64,000 nt of DNA from Bacteroidota bacterium (GTDB lineage Bacteria; Bacteroidota; Bacteroidia; Chitinophagales; Chitinophagaceae): assembly GCA_013287475.1 (NCBI GenBank), contig JABDDT010000002.1, positions 1 through 64,000 on the forward strand, read 5' to 3'. The notes under the pieces were generated by a model. That model was not told the origin of the DNA. It saw only the letters and a program-made list of their open reading frames with translations, and searched no databases. Of the stretch, positions 1-10,746 are shown piece after piece. Numbering within the stretch: the stretch's first letter is position 1; each line of letters starts with the position of its first letter. The position numbers and the translations under genes were made by a program.

Positions 1-1185
1 CCTTTTGATCCAAGGTTGCTTTCAACCGTAGCACCGGCAGTTGCAAAAGCAGCTATTGAAAGCAATGTGGCGCAGATAAATATTGAAAACTGGGATACTT
101 ATGCCATTGAACTGAATAAGCGGCTCGGTCTCGATAACCAGTTGATTCGGGTGCTGGGCAGTAAAGCAAGAAGTGATCCAAGACGATTGGTATTTGCAGA
201 AGCGGATAATATTAAAATACTAAAAGTTGCACAACTCCTGTTCGATGAAGGCGCGGCTTATCCAATCCTGCTGGGGAATAAAGAAAGAATTCGTGCTACT
301 GCAGCTGCTAATAAAATTGATATTGAAGAGTTCCCCATCGTAGATCCAAGAAGTGAAGAACATGATGAACGCCGTATAAGATATACAGAGTTATTTTTTC
401 AAAAAAGACAAAGAAGAGGATTTAATAAATACGAATCGACCAAGATTATGCGCGACCGGAATTATTTCGGATGCATGATGGTAGAAACAGGCGAGGCCGA
501 CGCGATGATTTCGGGCCTGACAAAAAACTATCCGGATACAATTCGTCCGGCAATAGAAATAATCGGTACAGAAGAAGGAGTAAAAAAAATTGCAGGCATG
601 TATCTGATGCTCACAAAAAAAGGCCCGCTTTTTCTGGCAGATACAACTGTGAATTTTAATCCGACAGCCGAAGAACTTGCAGACATAACGTTGCTTGCTG
701 CGAAAGAAGTAAGACATTTCAACCTGGTTCCGCGAATTGCTATGTTGAGTTATTCAAATTTTGGAACGAGTAATTCTCCTGAAGCCCGACTCGTTGCTAA
801 GGCAACAGAAATTGTAAAACAAAAAGACCCGGATCTGATAGTGGATGGAGAGATGCAGGCAAGTATTGCATTGAACAATGAAATCCTACGTGAGAATTAT
901 CCATTCAGCAGCCTCGTCGATCAGGAGGTAAATACACTGATCTTCCCCAATCTTGCAGCGGGTAATATTGCGTATAATATTTTAAAGGAATTGGGTGCTG
1001 CGGATGCGATTGGTCCGATTTTACTCGGGATGAAAAAGCCGGTACACGTTCTTCAACTGGGCAGTTCCGTGAGAAATATTTATAATATGGCGCTGGTTGC
1101 CGTGATCGATGCGCAAACTAAATGCCGCGAAACGCCTGAAGAAGCCATGCGCAGATCGCCCTGGTGGAAAAGAACCAAGAAATAA
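1..1185 (+). CDS. maeB: NADP-dependent malic enzyme, C-terminal part with phosphate acetyltransferase-like domain (5' truncated by window edge)
   Basis: Open frame continues to base 1 (PFDPRLLSTVAPAVAKAA...); PTA-like domain (VDGEMQASIALN, FPNLAAGNIAYNI). Confidence 0.85.
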   Translation, partial: PFDPRLLSTVAPAVAKAAIESNVAQINIENWDTYAIELNKRLGLDNQLIRVLGSKARSDPRRLVFAEADNIKILKVAQLLFDEGAAYPILLGNKERIRATAAANKIDIEEFPIVDPRSEEHDERRIRYTELFFQKRQRRGFNKYESTKIMRDRNYFGCMMVETGEADAMISGLTKNYPDTIRPAIEIIGTEEGVKKIAGMYLMLTKKGPLFLADTTVNFNPTAEELADITLLAAKEVRHFNLVPRIAMLSYSNFGTSNSPEARLVAKATEIVKQKDPDLIVDGEMQASIALNNEILRENYPFSSLVDQEVNTLIFPNLAAGNIAYNILKELGAADAIGPILLGMKKPVHVLQLGSSVRNIYNMALVAVIDAQTKCRETPEEAMRRSPWWKRTKK

Positions 1186-1247
1186 ACCGTAATTTCATTG
1201 CAGAATTAACATGAATATTTTTTACTGAACTGGGGCGATTTATATTG

Positions 1248-1949
1248 ATGATTAAGGATATGTTTTCCAAACCGGAAAACCTGAAGATGTACTGGAAGGA
1301 GCTAATGCATCAATGTGTCGAAATCGGTATCCGTTCGCTTGGAATTGTTATCATTATTTCTGTTTTTATGGGTGCGGTATCTGCACTTCAGACAGCATAT
1401 CAACTCGTAAGCCCACTGATTCCATTGTCAACCATTGCTCAGATCGTGCGCGATACTGTCATTCTTGAATTTTCCCCCACGCTGGTCTGTATCGTGCTGG
1501 CAGGTGTGGTCGGAAGTAAGATAGCCGGAGAATTGGGAAATATGCGTGTGAGCGAACAGATAGATGCATTGGAAATTATGGGAATCAACACCAAGACTTA
1601 CCTCATTCTTCCAAAAATTCTGGCTGCTATGATTACCATTCCAATGTTGGTAATTATTTCTGCTGTTCTTGGTATCCTGGGAGGTAAACTGGCTTCTGTT
1701 GCAACGGGTATTGTTTCCACATCTCAATTTGATAAAGGTTTATTTCAATATTTTAAACCATTCAACGTATTATTTGCCCTGGTAAAATCATATTGTTTTG
1801 CTTTCATTATTTCCAGTATTTCGTCTTTTTATGGTTACTATGTAAATGGAGGAGCACTTGAAATTGGAAGAGCCAGCACAAAGTCCGTTGTGGTGAGTTG
1901 TGTATTGATCCTTTTAATGGACTACGTGCTTTCTTCCCTCCTCTTATAA
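1248..1949 (+). CDS. mlaE: MlaE-family ABC transporter permease
   Basis: MlaE-like (LEFSPTLVCIVLAGVVGSKIAGELGNMRVSEQIDALEIMGI); ATG at 1248 follows the TTG start used in the ORF track. Confidence 0.85.
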   Translation: MIKDMFSKPENLKMYWKELMHQCVEIGIRSLGIVIIISVFMGAVSALQTAYQLVSPLIPLSTIAQIVRDTVILEFSPTLVCIVLAGVVGSKIAGELGNMRVSEQIDALEIMGINTKTYLILPKILAAMITIPMLVIISAVLGILGGKLASVATGIVSTSQFDKGLFQYFKPFNVLFALVKSYCFAFIISSISSFYGYYVNGGALEIGRASTKSVVVSCVLILLMDYVLSSLLL

Positions 1950-1958
1950 TCGACAGGC

Positions 1959-2756
1959 ATGATAGAAGTTAAAGATTTAAAAAAAGGTTTCGATGGCAAA
2001 CCAGTCATAAATGGAGTGAGCGCCATTTTCCAAACCGGGAAATGTAACCTCATTATCGGTTCCAGCGGAAGCGGCAAAACGGTATTAATGAAATGCCTTG
2101 TCGGACTCTTCGAACCGGATTCCGGCGATATCTCCTACGGGGGTAAGGACTTTACCAGCATGAATGAAGAAGACAGGAAAATACTTCGTCAGCAGATAGG
2201 AATGTTATTTCAGGGCTCTGCACTATTTGACAGCATGACTGTGGAACAAAATATTATGTTTCCTCTGGATATGTTCACAGACGATAGTTTTACAAATAAA
2301 CTCAGCCGTGTAAATGAGGTTTTGGATCGGGTGAATCTGAAAGAAGTGAACAATAAGTTTCCTGCTGAAATTTCAGGTGGTATGAAGAAACGGGTGGGTA
2401 TCGCCCGTGCAATTGTTTTGAATCCCAGGTATCTTTTTTGTGATGAACCAAATTCGGGACTTGACCCACAAACATCTATATTAATTGATAAACTTATTAA
2501 AGAAATAACAACTGAATATAATATTACAACAGTTGTGAATACCCACGACATGAACAGTGTGATGGAAACCGGGGATCATATTATTTATATGTATGATGGC
2601 CTGAAAGAATGGGAAGGTTCCAACAAGGAGATTATTTTCAGCAAGAATAAAAAACTGAATGATTTCATTTTTGCATCAGAATTCCTGCAGGATGCCAAGG
2701 ATATGCGACAGCTGGAAATGAAAGGGAAAATTGAAAATAACCACAACCATGGATGA
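1959..2756 (+). CDS. mlaF: MlaF-like ABC transporter ATP-binding protein
   Basis: Walker A GSSGSGKT, signature ISGGMKKRVGIARA, Walker B; next to the MlaE permease. Confidence 0.88.
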   Translation: MIEVKDLKKGFDGKPVINGVSAIFQTGKCNLIIGSSGSGKTVLMKCLVGLFEPDSGDISYGGKDFTSMNEEDRKILRQQIGMLFQGSALFDSMTVEQNIMFPLDMFTDDSFTNKLSRVNEVLDRVNLKEVNNKFPAEISGGMKKRVGIARAIVLNPRYLFCDEPNSGLDPQTSILIDKLIKEITTEYNITTVVNTHDMNSVMETGDHIIYMYDGLKEWEGSNKEIIFSKNKKLNDFIFASEFLQDAKDMRQLEMKGKIENNHNHG

Positions 2757-2807
2757 ATTGTTGAAATAAGTAATTTTGTTAGCATAAAAACCACCTAAAA
2801 AAGAACA

Positions 2808-3674
2808 ATGGCAGTATTAGTCAACAAAAATTCAAAAATCATTGTACAGGGCTTCACAGGAACAGAAGGCAGCTTTCATGCATTGCAGATGATCGAATAC
2901 GGAACTCAGGTGGTGGGTGGAGTAACACCCGGAAAAGGCGGTAGCAAACATCTTGACCGCCCGGTTTTCAATACGGTTGCAGACGCTGTGAAAACTACTG
3001 GTGCTAATGTGTCTATTATTTTTGTGCCACCGGCTTTTGCAGCAGATGCCATCATGGAATCTGCTGAAGCAGGTATCGCCCTGATAGTCTGTATCACGGA
3101 AGGTATTCCTGTGCAGGATATGGTAAAGGCAAAACATTATTTAACGGGCACCAATAGCCGGTTGATTGGCCCAAATTGTCCGGGAGTTATTACACCGGGA
3201 GAATGTAAAGTAGGTATCATGCCCGGATTTGTTTTTAAAACCGGGAAGATTGGAATTGTATCCAAATCCGGAACGTTAACTTATGAAGCAGCAGACCAGG
3301 TAGTAAAAGCGGGTCTGGGTATCTCTACAGCCATTGGAATTGGTGGAGATCCCATCATCGGCACTACCACAAAAGAAGCGGTGGAATTATTGATGAATGA
3401 TCCCGAAACAGAAGGTATAGTAATGATTGGAGAAATTGGCGGCAGCATGGAAGCGGAAGCAGCACGGTGGATAAAAGTAAATTACCGTAAGCCGGTGGTT
3501 GGATTTATTGCAGGGCAGACAGCACCACCCGGACGCCGTATGGGTCATGCAGGTGCAATTATCGGCGGAGCCGACGACACTGCTTCAGCAAAAATGAAAA
3601 TCATGACAGAATGTGGTATTGAAGTGGTGCAAAGCCCCGCTAATATCGGAGCAACTATGGCGAGGGTGCTGTGA
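2808..3674 (+). CDS. sucD: Succinate-CoA ligase alpha subunit
   Basis: [52 protein letters not shown]. Confidence 0.95.
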   Translation: MAVLVNKNSKIIVQGFTGTEGSFHALQMIEYGTQVVGGVTPGKGGSKHLDRPVFNTVADAVKTTGANVSIIFVPPAFAADAIMESAEAGIALIVCITEGIPVQDMVKAKHYLTGTNSRLIGPNCPGVITPGECKVGIMPGFVFKTGKIGIVSKSGTLTYEAADQVVKAGLGISTAIGIGGDPIIGTTTKEAVELLMNDPETEGIVMIGEIGGSMEAEAARWIKVNYRKPVVGFIAGQTAPPGRRMGHAGAIIGGADDTASAKMKIMTECGIEVVQSPANIGATMARVL

Positions 3675-3710
3675 AGCCTAAAGCTTAAAGCCTAAAGCTT
3701 AAAGCTTAAA
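3674..3710. repeat. Heptad array, family A (AAGCCTA/AAGCTTA), left arm
   Basis: AAGCCTA AAGCTTA AAGCCTA AAGCTTA AAGCTTA; starts at the last base of the sucD stop codon. Confidence 0.9.
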
Positions 3711-3762
3711 ACTTTTTATTGATAATGCTATTTACGAATTAAGTAATGGTTTCAATAAATTT

Positions 3763-3796
3763 AAAATCCTCTTGATATTCTGAGAGGATTTTTTCT
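3763..3796 (+). terminator. Intrinsic terminator nested between family A arms
   Basis: AAAATCCTCT-N10-AGAGGATTTT followed by a T-rich tract. Confidence 0.85.
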
Positions 3797-3799
3797 TTT

Positions 3800-3836
3800 A
3801 AAAGCTTTAGGCCTTAAGCTTTAGGCTTTTGGCTTT
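3800..3836. repeat. Heptad array, family A, inverted right arm
   Basis: AAAGCTT TAGGCCT TAAGCTT TAGGCTT TTGGCTT, complementary to the left arm. Confidence 0.88.
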
Positions 3837-3850
3837 GCATTATTTATGTT

Positions 3851-4912
3851 ATGAAGAAAGTGGATGTTTTGATTGTTGGACAAGGACTCGCAGGAACCTG
3901 GCTCAGCTACTGGTTACATAAATCCGGAGTTTCTTTTAAACTCATCGATCAGATAAATCCGGATAGCGCTTCCATTCGCGCGGCTGGCCTGATTAACCCT
4001 GTCACAGGAAGAAGACTCGTTACTACCTGGATGATAGATGAACTTATGCCCTTTGCAAAAAATGCATATCAGGAAATAGGAAATTTTCTGGAGGAAAATT
4101 TTATTGACGAAATAAGCTTGATTGATTTCTTTCCAACTGTGCAAATGTTACAGGCTTTTCAGAAACGTTATGAGGAAGATCCGTCTTATCTGATTCCTGG
4201 TGAAGACAGTAAAAAATATGCAGAATGGTTCAGATATGATCTGGGGTGGGGTGCGATCCATCCATGCCAGTTAGTAAATGTCGAAAAATTATTGAAAAGC
4301 TGGAGAATATGGCTGAAAGAAAATAATTGCCTGGTTGACTGTCACTTTGATCCGTTTAAATTAAAAGAAACGGGTAAAAAGTTAGAATATTCGAATATGC
4401 GTGCCAGTTATATAATATTTTGTGACGGTAAATCATCTGCGCAAAATCCATATTTTAATAAATTACCATTCGCATTAAACAAAGGAGAAGCACTCTTGGT
4501 GGAAATAAAAAGCCTGCCTGCTGATAAGGTTTATAAAAAGGGTATGAGTCTGGTTCCCTGCGGGGAAAATATTTTCTGGCTGGGATCTTCTTACGAATGG
4601 TCATTCGACAATGACCTGCCATCAGAGAAATTCAGGAAAAATGGGGAGGAATGGCTGAATTTTAATATAAAATTACCTTATGCCATTCAAGAACATTTTG
4701 CATCCATTCGTCCAGCTACACTTGAACGAAGACCATTTGTTGGTTTTCATCCATTGAATTCCCGCATAGGTATATTAAACGGATTGGGAACCAAAGGTTG
4801 TTCGCTGGCTCCCTATTTCGGCAAACAGTTAGCTGATAAAATAACGGGTAAGGAACTCATCGACCCGCTGGTAGACATCAGTCGTTTTGAAAAAATTCTT
4901 ACACGTATATAA
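3851..4912 (+). CDS. FAD-dependent oxidoreductase (DAO family)
   Basis: N-terminal GQGLAGTWLSYWL dinucleotide-binding motif; C-terminal LNGLGTKGCSLAPYF. Confidence 0.8.
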   Translation: MKKVDVLIVGQGLAGTWLSYWLHKSGVSFKLIDQINPDSASIRAAGLINPVTGRRLVTTWMIDELMPFAKNAYQEIGNFLEENFIDEISLIDFFPTVQMLQAFQKRYEEDPSYLIPGEDSKKYAEWFRYDLGWGAIHPCQLVNVEKLLKSWRIWLKENNCLVDCHFDPFKLKETGKKLEYSNMRASYIIFCDGKSSAQNPYFNKLPFALNKGEALLVEIKSLPADKVYKKGMSLVPCGENIFWLGSSYEWSFDNDLPSEKFRKNGEEWLNFNIKLPYAIQEHFASIRPATLERRPFVGFHPLNSRIGILNGLGTKGCSLAPYFGKQLADKITGKELIDPLVDISRFEKILTRI

Positions 4913-4922
4913 TTCGAAAAGG

Positions 4923-4949
4923 TTTTAGGCTTTAAGCTTTACGCTTTCT
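4923..4949. repeat. Heptad array, family A, overlapping the 3' end of the M90 peptidase CDS
   Basis: TTTTAGG CTTTAAG CTTTACG CTTTC; contains the stop codon of the minus-strand gene. Confidence 0.8.
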
Positions 4950-5767
4950 TTCGCCTTCACCATAAAGACTGCTTTGCCAATGTTGTTATTGCGCATTTGC
5001 AAAGGATCCTGACGAAGAAGGCTGATCATAGCCTGGTATAATTCCGGCAGGTCGTGTTGCATGCAAACAGGATTTTCGAAGAAAGTTTCGACTGACACAG
5101 CCCAGAATTCATGGTAATTGACTGCAGCATATTCACCCAGCAGGTTGCGGTTTCCTCCCTGCATACTTGTAAAAATGGGTCGTGCAACTTTAGAGAAGTT
5201 TTTGAATTCTTTTTTAAAATGTTTGTCTTCTTCAGTTTCTGTTATGAAAGTAACATAAGCCAGAGCATGACCCATTTCATGAAGCCCGACATTGCAATTG
5301 GGAGTCTGACCGGTAATGCCTTTGATAAAATTATCCCAGGAAAGATAAATTCCACTCTGATCCACATGACCCATAAAAGGACGGGAATAGAATCCATAGT
5401 GGTAATCATCTTTCAAAACATAAATGTCGTTGAAGTAATTCAGCATATATTTATCGAGACCGAATGTGAGTTGTATTGCAACGGCGCTGATAAGAATGGG
5501 CATTTCTGCACTCTCTTTAACTTCGATATAATGAAAGCGCCGGGATTTTCTGAATAAAAAAGTACGGAAAAGGAATCTTCGCTGTTCTTCGAGGCCCAGG
5601 CGGTTATAAAAACGGATGTATTTGGAAACCACACTATGATAAAAAGTTTCGCACTCTATAAATTTATGCTGCTGGCGGCTTATATAGAGCTTATTGAATA
5701 AGGCTGAAAGAGGTCGGTGCAGGATCAGTACGGCCGTAACCAGCGCAACAATAATAATGAATTCCAT
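4925..5767 (-). CDS. Zinc-dependent peptidase, MtfA/M90-like
   Basis: HEMGHALAY HExxH motif in an MtfA-like context. Confidence 0.75.
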   Translation of the reverse strand: MEFIIIVALVTAVLILHRPLSALFNKLYISRQQHKFIECETFYHSVVSKYIRFYNRLGLEEQRRFLFRTFLFRKSRRFHYIEVKESAEMPILISAVAIQLTFGLDKYMLNYFNDIYVLKDDYHYGFYSRPFMGHVDQSGIYLSWDNFIKGITGQTPNCNVGLHEMGHALAYVTFITETEEDKHFKKEFKNFSKVARPIFTSMQGGNRNLLGEYAAVNYHEFWAVSVETFFENPVCMQHDLPELYQAMISLLRQDPLQMRNNNIGKAVFMVKAKESVKLKA

Positions 5768-5999
5768 AAGGTCCGTTTTTCGTTTTGATTGCTTCAGGTT
5801 GGTCCGATCAAAAAACAGATGGCCTTACAAGGGTATGGATGTAGTTGCTTAAGGTAAGAATAGAATAACCAGGATAGGTTTAATCATGAGGAGGTGAATC
5901 GCACGGATGGTTACAAGATAAAAACTATTTTTAACAAATGAAAGGGGGCGCAAACGGTTTTTTATTTTTTTAAACGTTTTCGGTCTACCTGGCACCCCC

Positions 6000-6007
6000 T
6001 ACCTTTG
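6000..6007 (+). promoter_or_regulatory. Bacteroidota-type -7 element TACCTTTG upstream of aspS
   Basis: TAnnTTTG match 21 bp before the ATG; weak TTTTCG at a -33-like position. Confidence 0.45.
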
Positions 6008-6027
6008 CCGGCTAATCCTGGAATCAA

Positions 6028-7857
6028 ATGTTCAGAACACATACCTGTGGCGAGTTAGGGCTGGGTGACCTCAACCGGGAAGTAACCCTTGCTGGCTGGG
6101 TTCAAACCCTTAGAAAGTTTGGCAGTATAACCTTTATTGACCTCAGGGACCGCTACGGAATTACGCAATTAGTGCTCGATGAGGCTCAGAATGAAGCACA
6201 GGCAAATATTCCATTGGGCCGTGAATTCGTAATCCAGGCTACCGGAACTGTTTCAGAACGTTCCAATAAGAATCTGATTATACCGACGGGGGAAATAGAA
6301 ATCAGGGTAAAACAGATTACGATATTGAATAAATCGGTAACACCTCCATTTACCATTCAGGACGAAACTGACGGTGGAGAAGATCTTCGTATGAAATTCC
6401 GATTTCTGGACCTGCGCCGAAATCCCATTAAAAGGAATATTGAATTGCGTTATGCCGTGAACCGGGCTGCCCGGAACTATCTTCATTTGAACCAGTTCAT
6501 GGATATTGAAACTCCTTTTCTGATCAAATCGACACCGGAAGGTGCCCGTGATTTTGTGGTTCCGTCGCGCATGAATCCCGGGCAGTTTTATGCTCTTCCG
6601 CAAAGCCCGCAGACTTTTAAACAACTGCTCATGGTCAGCGGTTATGATCGCTATTACCAGGTGGTAAAATGCTTCCGGGATGAAGATCTTCGCGCCGACC
6701 GCCAGCCTGAATTCACGCAGATCGATTGTGAAATGAGCTTTATAGAACAGGAAGATATTCTTCAGATGTTCGAAGGTATGATCCGTTATATTTTTAAAGA
6801 AGTAAAAGGCATTGATTATACGGATACCATAGAAAAAATGACCTGGGAAGATGCCATGTGGGATTATGGAAATGATAAACCTGATATTCGTTTTGGAATG
6901 AAAATCTCAAATCTGAAGTCAGTTTTCAAAAGAAAGGGTTCCGCTGAAGCAGATGGGTTCCTCATTAACAATGCCGGTTTCCAGGTATTTGACAATGCTG
7001 AAACTGTACTGGCAATTGCCGTTCCGGCTGCCGCCGCATGGTCACGTAAACAATTTGACGAACTAACGGACTGGGTCAAACGCCCCCAGATAGGAATGCA
7101 GGGTCTTGTTAATATTCGTTATAATGAAGATGGTTCTTTCAAAAGCAGCATTGACAAATTTTATTCTGAAGATAGACTTAAAGCCATCACTGGATTCGTT
7201 AATGCACAAAAAGGAGATGCAATTCTTATACTTTCCGGCAAAGAAGAAAAAACACGTAAGGCAATCAGTGATCTGCGCCTCGAATTGGGAGAAAGAATGG
7301 GTTTGCGGAAGAACGATGAGTTCAGGCTGCTTTGGGTTATTGATTTTCCTCTATTTGAATACAGTGAAGAAGATAATCGCTGGGTTGCCCGACATCACCC
7401 TTTTACAGCTCCAAAACCTGACCAGATAGCCACCATGATCAACAATGATCCGCTGATTGCCGATGCGACCCGGTATCTCAGACATCCTTATGCTGATATC
7501 AAAGCAAATGCCTATGATATGGTACTGAACGGAAATGAAATAGGTGGTGGTTCGATCAGGATTTATCAGCGAGAATTGCAGGAAAAAATGTTTGACGCGC
7601 TGGGCATGACCCGTGAAGAAGCCAACCACAAATTTGGTTTCCTGTTAGGTGCTTTTGAATATGGCGCGCCACCCCATGGCGGTATTGCCTTTGGATTTGA
7701 CAGACTCTGCGCTATTCTGGGTGGAAGCGAAAGTATCCGCGACTTCATTGCATTCCCTAAAAACAACAGCGGTCGCGATGTGATGCTCGATGCACCGGCA
7801 ACTATCGATGATAAACAATTGAAGGAACTTAATATTTCGTTACTAACAAGCCGGTGA
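6028..7857 (+). CDS. aspS: Aspartate-tRNA ligase
   Basis: [26 protein letters not shown], class II aaRS motifs, [14 protein letters not shown]. Confidence 0.97.
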   Translation: MFRTHTCGELGLGDLNREVTLAGWVQTLRKFGSITFIDLRDRYGITQLVLDEAQNEAQANIPLGREFVIQATGTVSERSNKNLIIPTGEIEIRVKQITILNKSVTPPFTIQDETDGGEDLRMKFRFLDLRRNPIKRNIELRYAVNRAARNYLHLNQFMDIETPFLIKSTPEGARDFVVPSRMNPGQFYALPQSPQTFKQLLMVSGYDRYYQVVKCFRDEDLRADRQPEFTQIDCEMSFIEQEDILQMFEGMIRYIFKEVKGIDYTDTIEKMTWEDAMWDYGNDKPDIRFGMKISNLKSVFKRKGSAEADGFLINNAGFQVFDNAETVLAIAVPAAAAWSRKQFDELTDWVKRPQIGMQGLVNIRYNEDGSFKSSIDKFYSEDRLKAITGFVNAQKGDAILILSGKEEKTRKAISDLRLELGERMGLRKNDEFRLLWVIDFPLFEYSEEDNRWVARHHPFTAPKPDQIATMINNDPLIADATRYLRHPYADIKANAYDMVLNGNEIGGGSIRIYQRELQEKMFDALGMTREEANHKFGFLLGAFEYGAPPHGGIAFGFDRLCAILGGSESIRDFIAFPKNNSGRDVMLDAPATIDDKQLKELNISLLTSR

Positions 7858-7863
7858 ATATAC

Positions 7864-9690
7864 ATGCCAGGATTTGCTAAAATAAATGTACAAACGAACA
7901 GATATCTATTAAAACGAATATCTGTCTTATATGGAATTAAACATGTTTTTTTCCTTACATTATTTTTATTGGCTGGGTATTTTACGAGGGCACAGAACTT
8001 TTTCTTAAGGGAAGACAGTTTACTTACCTTACTAAAAACCCAGTATACCGCTCTTTCCACAAACCGGATTTTGATAGTGTCAGAAATAATAAGCCACCGC
8101 CTGCCGGATGAACCCATATTCGATAGCCTAAAAAATTTGCTGATTCAGGAATCAGAAGATAGTCGTAACAGAAATTTTATCTGTATGACCTATAGTCAGA
8201 TCTCAAAAATCTATTTGAATTATTACGTCAGACCCGATTTTTATGAACAGGGAAAGCCTTATGCGGATAAATGCCTTCAGGTAGCTAATGAAAGCGGATT
8301 GGATGGATATAAAGTTTCTGCTTATTTACTCTATGCCAGATATTTTCTGAATATCGCGGAAAATCAAAAAGCGCTGGGTTATAATAACCAGGCAATTTCT
8401 CTGGCATCGTCCATAGGATCAGACAGCCTTCTCTGCCAGTCTTATTCATCGATTTCAGTTACATGGAATGCCCTTGCAAACAAGCTATCAGAATTTCAGG
8501 CGTTATTGGATGCAAGGAATTTTGCTGAAAAATCAAAGATCCATTTACTGAACTTACAAAGCCTAGATGAGCTGGGGAATTTTTATGAATCCGTAAACGA
8601 TTACGAAAAGGCAAAGGATTACTATACTATTTGTGAAAATGAAGCACAGGAATGGAACGAAAGTGCATACGTATTTACCTCCCTCCGGGCACTTGGAAGA
8701 ACACATATGCATCAAAAAAATGAAAAACTGGGAATTTTTTATTATGATAAAGCAACCAGATATGGAGATTCGCTGGGAATTGGAAATTTAAAATTGCAGA
8801 TTTACCTTGATTTGTTGAACTATTACTTCAACACCAGCGATCCAATTAAGGGAATAGCATATATGAATCAGCATCCTGCATTGATGGAATTTATTCGGAA
8901 ATTCGGAGTGGAGTATCAGGTAAATAAATTATACGCAGTGGTGGAAAGCTCTAAAAATAAGTTCGATTCCGCTCTGTATTTTCTGAATCTTGCATTGCCC
9001 TATGAATACAGCCAAAAGGGAAATTACCCTGAGAAATATAATTTTGCCGACCAGCTTTCAGAGGTTTACCGCGGGATGCATAAATATCCGGAGGAATATA
9101 AAACCCTGCTGCTTGCTAACAGATTTGCCGATTCATCAGAGAATATTTATTATCAGCGGGATGTTATGCTCAACCTGGATTCTGTGAGTTATCTCCTGGG
9201 TGATTATAAGCTTTCGCAACAATACCTTTCAAGATACAACGTCTACAGGGATTCAATTGAGTCTCTTAGTAAACAAAAAGATTTATTGAGTGTAGAGATT
9301 CAGAATGCAAACAAAAGAGCTGAACAGCAAAAGAAAGATGAAGAAGATAGAAAAAGGACCAGAAATAATATTGAATATTTGGGAATTACTGCAGTGATCG
9401 CAACTGTTTTTATTATTCTCGTGGTGTTCGGTGTTTTTAAGATATCTCCTGCCATTATCCGGGCAATGGGATTTTTTGCTTTTATATTTTTATTTGAATT
9501 CATTGTTTTGTTGCTGGATGATCAGATCCAGGTTATCACCCATGGCGAACCCTGGAAAGTACTGACTGTGAAAATATTTATTATCTCCCTGCTACTGCCA
9601 TTGCATCACTGGCTTGAAAAAAAGATGACGCATTATCTTACGTATAAAGCGCATATGATCAAGTCCAAAATTTTTGCAAAAAAAGCCTGA
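7864..9690 (+). CDS. TPR-repeat protein with C-terminal transmembrane segments
   Basis: Signal-like N-terminus, TPR-like repeats, hydrophobic C-terminal helices. Confidence 0.6.
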   Translation: MPGFAKINVQTNRYLLKRISVLYGIKHVFFLTLFLLAGYFTRAQNFFLREDSLLTLLKTQYTALSTNRILIVSEIISHRLPDEPIFDSLKNLLIQESEDSRNRNFICMTYSQISKIYLNYYVRPDFYEQGKPYADKCLQVANESGLDGYKVSAYLLYARYFLNIAENQKALGYNNQAISLASSIGSDSLLCQSYSSISVTWNALANKLSEFQALLDARNFAEKSKIHLLNLQSLDELGNFYESVNDYEKAKDYYTICENEAQEWNESAYVFTSLRALGRTHMHQKNEKLGIFYYDKATRYGDSLGIGNLKLQIYLDLLNYYFNTSDPIKGIAYMNQHPALMEFIRKFGVEYQVNKLYAVVESSKNKFDSALYFLNLALPYEYSQKGNYPEKYNFADQLSEVYRGMHKYPEEYKTLLLANRFADSSENIYYQRDVMLNLDSVSYLLGDYKLSQQYLSRYNVYRDSIESLSKQKDLLSVEIQNANKRAEQQKKDEEDRKRTRNNIEYLGITAVIATVFIILVVFGVFKISPAIIRAMGFFAFIFLFEFIVLLLDDQIQVITHGEPWKVLTVKIFIISLLLPLHHWLEKKMTHYLTYKAHMIKSKIFAKKA

Positions 9691-9756
9691 GGAATTACTT
9701 CTCACGGCCGTTGGAAATATCTCCTTATTTTTACGGGTACAAAATCGCTGAATTGT

Positions 9757-10584
9757 ATGTCTTATCAATTGCTTAAGGGGAAAAAAGGAATCATATTTGG
9801 TGCGTTGGATGAAAAATCTCTCGCATGGAGAACGGCCCTTCGGTGCCACCAGGAAGGCGCGGAAATCGTATTGACGAATGCTCCCGTCGCGTTGCGAATG
9901 GGTGAGATTAATAAACTAGCTGAAGAGATAAAAGCTCCGGTTATTGGTGCAGATGTAACTAAGTCGGAGGACTTGAAGAAACTGTTTGAAGATTCTATGA
10001 CGCACTTCGGCAGCAGGATTGATTTTGTATTGCATTCCGTAGGTATGAGTGTGAACATGAGGAAAGGGCGTGCTTATACAGAACTGGATTATGGTTTTAA
10101 TCAAAAAACGCTTGATATATCAGCAATCTCATTTCACAGAGTATTGCAAACGGCATATGAACTTGATGCGATCAACTATTGGGGCAGCGTAGTAGCCCTA
10201 ACATATATTGCCGCTCAAAGAGTATTTCCTGATTACAATGAAATGGCTGATGCCAAGGCTTTGCTGGAAAGTATTGCCAGGAGCTTCGGATATTATTATG
10301 GTATTAAGAAAAAAGTCCGCATTAATACCGTTTCACAATCACCTACAAAAACAACGGCTGGCAGTGGAGTAAAAGGATTTGACGGATTCCAGGAATATGC
10401 TGAAAAAATGAGCCCCTTGGGGAATGCGAGTGCGGATGATTGTGCTGGTTATGTCGCTGTATTATTCAGCGATCTGACAAAGATGGTCACGATGCAAAAT
10501 CTTTTTCACGATGGGGGCTTTTCCTTTACCGGTGTCACTGAAGCAGTAGTGGCTGAATTGGAGAAAAATTTGGAGAAAGCCTAA
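9757..10584 (+). CDS. fabI: Enoyl-ACP reductase (NADH), FabI type
   Basis: LLKGKKGIIFGALDEKSLAWRTA; SDR fold; VRINTVSQSPTKTTAGSGVKGFDGF. Confidence 0.92.
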   Translation: MSYQLLKGKKGIIFGALDEKSLAWRTALRCHQEGAEIVLTNAPVALRMGEINKLAEEIKAPVIGADVTKSEDLKKLFEDSMTHFGSRIDFVLHSVGMSVNMRKGRAYTELDYGFNQKTLDISAISFHRVLQTAYELDAINYWGSVVALTYIAAQRVFPDYNEMADAKALLESIARSFGYYYGIKKKVRINTVSQSPTKTTAGSGVKGFDGFQEYAEKMSPLGNASADDCAGYVAVLFSDLTKMVTMQNLFHDGGFSFTGVTEAVVAELEKNLEKA

Positions 10585-10614
10585 GGCCTAAAGCCCAAAG
10601 CTGAAAGCCTAAAA
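10579..10614. repeat. Heptad array, family A, left arm
   Basis: GCCTAAG GCCTAAA GCCCAAA GCTGAAA GCCTAAA; contains the fabI stop. Confidence 0.88.
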
Positions 10615-10663
10615 CTGATTTCTTTATCAAATGAATTGAATATTTGTCAACAAACTAAAATTT

Positions 10664-10694
10664 AAAAGTCCTCTCATTTTAAGAGAGGACTTTT
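10664..10694. terminator. Intrinsic bidirectional terminator nested between family A arms
   Basis: AAAAGTCCTCTC-ATTTTAA-GAGAGGACTTTT. Confidence 0.88.
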
Positions 10695-10709
10695 ACATTA
10701 TAAAAAGTT

Positions 10710-10746
10710 TTAGGCTTTAAGCTTTCGGCCTTGGGCCTTAAGCTTA
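10710..10746. repeat. Heptad array, family A, inverted right arm
   Basis: TTAGGCT TTAAGCT TTCGGCC TTGGGCC TTAAGCT; reaches the DUF2795 gene stop. Confidence 0.88.

Noticed and set aside
391-717. Antisense ORFs such as 391..717, 6253..6624, 28585..29214 and 40710..41087
   Set aside because: They lie opposite strongly recognisable genes and have low-complexity or compositionally biased translations without family signatures.
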